A DNA stretch of 7,333 nucleotides from an uncultured Bacilli bacterium (GTDB lineage Bacteria > Bacillota_I > Bacilli_A > RFN20 > CAG-449). The notes beneath the pieces were generated by a model that made no database searches, was not told the origin of the DNA, and was given only the letters and a program-made list of their open reading frames with translations. A program made the position numbers and the translations under genes. Shown piece by piece: positions 5,451-7,333 of the stretch; position 1 is the first letter of the stretch, and each line of letters begins with the position of its first letter. The stretch is from the NCBI GenBank assembly GCA_947593895.1, contig CANQDY010000064.1, forward strand, positions 1 to 7,333. The letters run 5' to 3'.

Positions 5451-6119
5451 TTAAATTATACCAAGTATCTTTAATACTCCAAAAATTATAAACCCAACAA
5501 TCACCGCTACTAAGATGACAATGATTAAACTTTTTTTCGTATCGGACATCGGAGGAATAAAAGCTTTGTGGAATTCATCATCAACTAAATAACCTATTTT
5601 GTATTTATCTAATTTAATTAAAGTATATTTTTTATAAATTTTAGGTTCATCAATATATTCATAATGATATTTTGTAAAAACAACATCAGAACAGTAATGC
5701 TCTAAGCGACTTTCTTCATATTGAGCCTTCTCCAACGCATCTTTTTTTGCAATGTCAAATGCTAACCAGCTGACTTTTGCACCACCAATTCTAGCAGCGC
5801 CTTCATCATTGCATACCTGTTTTGTATCTTTTTCAATTAAAACATCGAATACTGGACTTTTATAATTATACGCATTCAAGTATTTAATCGCACTTTCGCT
5901 TTTTCCATATGCACAATGTGCTGTAACATCTGCAACAATTTGTGCTTTTACTTTTCCATAATTACCTAAATATTCAAATTTAAGATAATTAATAACTGTA
6001 TTGCTTTCAATTATTTTTTTAAGCTTTTTATTTTTGCTAATTTTAGTTTTTTCTTCTGAATTAAGCTTTTTTTTAAATACATTTATTATTTCCATCTTTT
6101 TTTCATTTGTAAATTCCAT
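5451..6119 (-). CDS. Tail-anchored membrane protein of unknown family, under a G-tract promoter
   Basis: I do not recognise this 222-residue protein. It has a long hydrophilic body (1-190) and one hydrophobic helix at the very C-terminus, SLIIVILVAVIVGFIIFGVL (197-216), ending ILGII. There is no signal peptide, so a tail-anchored protein facing the cytoplasm is the simplest model. The first 40 residues are Lys/Glu-rich and probably helical. The middle contains LKFEYLGNYGKVKAQIVADV (46-65), likely beta structure, and three Cys (69, 103, 143) outside the membrane. DALEKAQYEESRLEHY (127-142) could be a helix. ATG 6119 follows GGAGG by eight bases. The frame is clean, uses TGG for Trp118 and ends in TAA, so it is intact although its neighbours are decayed. 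A7 and A8 runs occur in the first 18 codons and could themselves slip. Its promoter carries ten consecutive G in the spacer, suggesting on/off expression; that and the location suggest a surface, defence or stress-related accessory role (inference). Confidence 0.75.
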   Translation of the reverse strand: MEFTNEKKMEIINVFKKKLNSEEKTKISKNKKLKKIIESNTVINYLKFEYLGNYGKVKAQIVADVTAHCAYGKSESAIKYLNAYNYKSPVFDVLIEKDTKQVCNDEGAARIGGAKVSWLAFDIAKKDALEKAQYEESRLEHYCSDVVFTKYHYEYIDEPKIYKKYTLIKLDKYKIGYLVDDEFHKAFIPPMSDTKKSLIIVILVAVIVGFIIFGVLKILGII

Positions 6120-6141
6120 TTAAAAAACCTCCTTTTTTTTA

Positions 6142-6168
6142 ATTTTACCCCCCCCCCGCTTCTGTCAA
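6142..6168 (-). promoter_or_regulatory. Probable phase-variable promoter with a G10 spacer tract
   Basis: On the minus strand a perfect -35, TTGACA (6163-6168), is followed by GAAGC and ten uninterrupted G (6157-6148), then TAAAAT (6147-6142), five of six matches to the -10 consensus. The spacer is therefore 15 bases. Initiation near 6135 gives a 16-base leader that retains AAAGGAGG and the start at 6119. An A-tract lies just upstream of the -35. Sigma70-type promoters work best with about 17 bases, so gain of one or two G by slipped-strand replication should raise transcription, and loss should silence it. This is the known logic of Neisseria porA. The printed allele is predicted to be weak or off. 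Confidence 0.72.
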
Positions 6169-6302
6169 CGTTTTTTAAGAAAATGTTACTTTTGTACTGA
6201 TAAACTTAAAGTAGCCAATGAGAGAGGTTATGTATAGAATTAATTGTTTTATTTATACATTTATATTGAAATATACAATGAAAATGAACATGCATTATAT
6301 AT

Positions 6303-6515
6303 AAGAAAAAATTATATGAAAATATTTGTCTTCACAATGTTTCTACTATTAAAACTGCTAAAAAATACAATATTACTCTTAAAACTTTAGAAAAATGAAT
6401 TACTGCTTTCAATAAAGATAATCACTGTTTTGATTCTAAAATCGAATTTGTTGATGATTTATCAAATGATGAACTTAAAAATATTAATGGAGAACTTAAA
6501 GAAGTTTTTATATGA
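6303..6515 (+). pseudogene. Helix-turn-helix (transposase-like) remnant
   Basis: In frame with 6303 the plus strand reads KKKLYENICLHNVSTIKTAK, then KYNITLKTLEK, a TGA (6396-6398), then ITAFNKDNHCFDSK and FVDDLSNDELKNINGELKE before another TGA at 6513-6515. TAKKYNIT-x-KTLEK(W)I has the spacing of the helix-turn-helix in IS-type transposase OrfA proteins, where Trp commonly occupies the place of the TGA. The frame upstream also holds several TGA codons and no usable start. The best reading is a decayed insertion-sequence fragment; the alternative is a gene from a TGA=Trp organism. Transposase identity is tentative, since other HTH proteins share the pattern. Confidence 0.4.
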
Positions 6516-6693
6516 AGGAAGTAATTAATCTAAATGAAGTGTGATAGAACTTTAAAGACAAATATATTCTCTATTATATGAAAGATTAACTCTATCTGCT
6601 GATAAAGAAAAAATATTAGAATTTTCAGAAAAAAGTCAAATACTAAAAACAAATAAAGATTTATTAACAATAATTTCTTTGTCAGTTTATTAA
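6512..6693 (+). pseudogene. Remnant of a YhcG/DUF1016 nuclease
   Basis: Pieces of the plus strand resemble the DUF1016 N-terminal domain found in YhcG-type PD-(D/E)XK nuclease proteins. MKEVINLNEV (6512-6541) corresponds to the conserved LKEAIENNW segment. It is interrupted by TGA, TAG and a frame change, then RQIYSLLYERLTLSADKEKI and LEFSEKSQ follow (the family has RQINSLLYERLALSKDKE then a KKGQ stretch). The frame stops at TAA 6691-6693, before the PYVLEFLGL motif and the whole nuclease domain. What survives is about one tenth of a normal gene. Family members are often found in defence-associated and mobile regions. Confidence 0.55.
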
Positions 6694-6743
6694 AGTTTTT
6701 ATTAATTAGAAATCAACCAATAATTTTATTGTCAAGTTTAAAG

Positions 6744-6935
6744 TTAATCATTCATTACATATTCATTTTCAAATTCAACTTTAACGCTTTTAATTCTAAA
6801 TATTTTTGATCCAACAAACTTAACATTATTTGCATCAAATAAAACTAAATTTATTCCATTTTCTAAAATGGAACTTCTAAAGCTTATTCCATCATATCCT
6901 TTTAATATAAAAAATGTGATAACATTCGTGTAATT
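6744..6935 (-). pseudogene. C-terminal fragment of a RES-domain protein
   Basis: A 63-codon minus-strand frame has no start and follows a TAA at 6936-6938. It contains LKGYDGISFRSSILENGINL, VLFDANN and, near the end, FRIKSVKVEFENEYVMND, finishing at TAA 6744-6746. The YDGI-x-(Y/F)-x-SS...G-x-N-x-VLFD pattern and the following V/I-x-FE strand are what I would expect at the C-terminus of RES-domain proteins, the NAD-degrading toxin fold of RES-Xre systems and larger defence proteins. The N-terminal two thirds, with most catalytic residues, are missing; unrelated, more G+C-rich sequence abuts it. It is a truncated, inactive remnant, and the family call rests on pattern recall. Confidence 0.5.
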
Positions 6936-7017
6936 TTAAAGAAGCTTTCGTTCTTAGGATTGGATTCAGTATTAGGCTCGTCGTCCCCCTATCGTCACCA
7001 CCCTGATTTAACGCATC

Positions 7018-7063
7018 AAAAAAAGGTCATAGAAAAATGCAACTTCTGCACTTTCTAAGACCT
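7018..7063 (-). terminator. Intrinsic terminator, minus strand
   Basis: The minus strand forms a long hairpin. AGGTC pairs with GACCT at the base (7059-7063 with 7024-7028), then after one mismatch TAGAAAGTGCA pairs with TGCATTTTTCTA, with one bulge and a G-T pair, closing on GAAGT. A run of seven T (7024-7018) overlaps and follows the base of the stem. The plus-strand side has only a weak T-rich tail. No intact gene is now found upstream within the window. Confidence 0.6.
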
Positions 7064-7105
7064 AATTTTCTTTAAAACTGCATAGATGTTGGGTGTCGAT
7101 CTCAA

Positions 7106-7137
7106 TAAAAAACAGACTGACACATTGTATCAATCTG
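7106..7137 (-). terminator. Intrinsic terminator with a competing upstream pairing
   Basis: In minus-strand RNA CAGAUUGAUAC (7137-7127) pairs with GUGUCAGUCUG (7123-7113) across all 11 positions, including two G-U pairs, with the loop AAU, followed by UUUUUU. An upstream segment (7178-7168) could pair instead with 7133-7123, which would break this stem. Confidence 0.7.
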
Positions 7138-7178
7138 GTTCTTTCAATATGGCAAAAGAGTAATATTTTGATACAATG
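7123..7178. repeat. Perfect 11-bp inverted repeat overlapping the terminator
   Basis: CATTGTATCAA (7123-7133) and TTGATACAATG (7168-7178) are exact reverse complements separated by 34 bases. The left arm spans most of the terminator stem at 7113-7137, so the two structures cannot form together in minus-strand RNA. Confidence 0.65.
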
Positions 7179-7204
7179 CACGCAGTTGCACGCAAATAAA
7201 CGCA
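7177..7204. repeat. 10-base-phased GCACGCA repeat cluster
   Basis: GCACGCA occurs at 7178-7184 and 7188-7194, and a partial copy, ACGCA, at 7200-7204, one and about two helical turns apart. They stand out as G+C-rich words in A+T-rich DNA. They could be protein-binding sites, for example integrase arm sites or an operator, or the eroded 3' end of a gene. Only three short units are present. Confidence 0.4.
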
Positions 7205-7220
7205 GGCTATAAACAAACAA

Positions 7221-7254
7221 AAACCACCAAAGTCATATTAGACAATGATGGTTT
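7221..7254. terminator. Possible bidirectional terminator hairpin
   Basis: AAACCACCA (7221-7229) pairs with TGATGGTTT (7246-7254) except at one position, and GTC/GAC (7232-7234 with 7241-7243) extends the stem inside. T-rich tails lie on both sides: TTTATTTTAATTT on the plus strand and TTTTTGTTTGTTT on the minus strand. The remaining bases to 7333 show no gene. Confidence 0.5.
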
Positions 7255-7333
7255 ATTTTAATTTAATGCTTTATAGTTTCTATTTTCTTTTTGTTCTATA
7301 AGATTTTAGATATATACATTTTCTATCAAATTT

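Noticed and set aside
6148..6157. G10 tract as a sequencing or assembly artefact
   Set aside because: Homopolymer length may be miscounted by a base or two, but a long G run exactly between good -35 and -10 boxes is more than an error would produce. The switch hypothesis does not depend on the exact count.
6230..6304. 24-codon frame MYRINCFIYTFILK with an AGAGAGGTT SD-like sequence
   Set aside because: It is very short, of low complexity and in a different frame from the HTH remnant; it could be its lost N-terminus but cannot be supported as a gene.
1..7333. CRISPR arrays, rRNA genes or a complete insertion sequence
   Set aside because: No regularly spaced repeat series, no rRNA-like conserved segments and no intact transposase with matching terminal repeats were seen.

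Overview
The window is very A+T-rich and uses Shine-Dalgarno sequences of the AAGGAGG type, Gram-positive style promoters and U-tract terminators. This points to a low-GC member of Bacillota or a neighbouring Mollicutes-like lineage. Every intact gene encodes Trp with TGG, and the HD-domain gene ends in TGA, so the standard bacterial code (table 11) is the best reading. I cannot name a species.

Left part (about 1-2900), compact and intact. A minus-strand pair encodes a VTC-domain protein (polyphosphate polymerase type) and a DUF4956 membrane protein. They overlap by 8 bases and are translationally coupled through a TTG start. Diverging from them is a plus-strand HD-domain phosphohydrolase gene. 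It converges on, and overlaps by 16 bases, a minus-strand CmpB-type membrane protein gene. The terminator of the HD gene lies inside the CmpB-type coding sequence.

Middle part (about 2900-5450), gene-poor. It holds one intact acyl-CoA thioesterase gene (YbgC/4HBT type), a tRNA-Arg(UCG) with a strong promoter, and degenerate coding sequence. The clearest remnant is the N-terminus of a serine recombinase preceded by the broken end of a small gene. There are several A/T-rich inverted repeats.

Right part (about 5450-7333). A 222-residue tail-anchored protein of unknown family is read leftwards from a promoter whose -35 (TTGACA) and -10 (TAAAAT) are separated by 15 bases, ten of which are an uninterrupted G run. 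This is the architecture of a slipped-strand, phase-variable promoter and is the most interesting signal in the window. Upstream of it lie remnants of a helix-turn-helix (transposase-like) protein, a YhcG/DUF1016 nuclease and a RES-domain protein. Beyond these are three terminator-like hairpins, one with a competing alternative pairing, and a small cluster of 10-base-phased GCACGCA repeats.

Overall, a stable housekeeping block is followed by a decayed accessory region, probably old mobile-element or defence-island material. Within it one apparently functional gene of unknown role sits under a probable stochastic switch.
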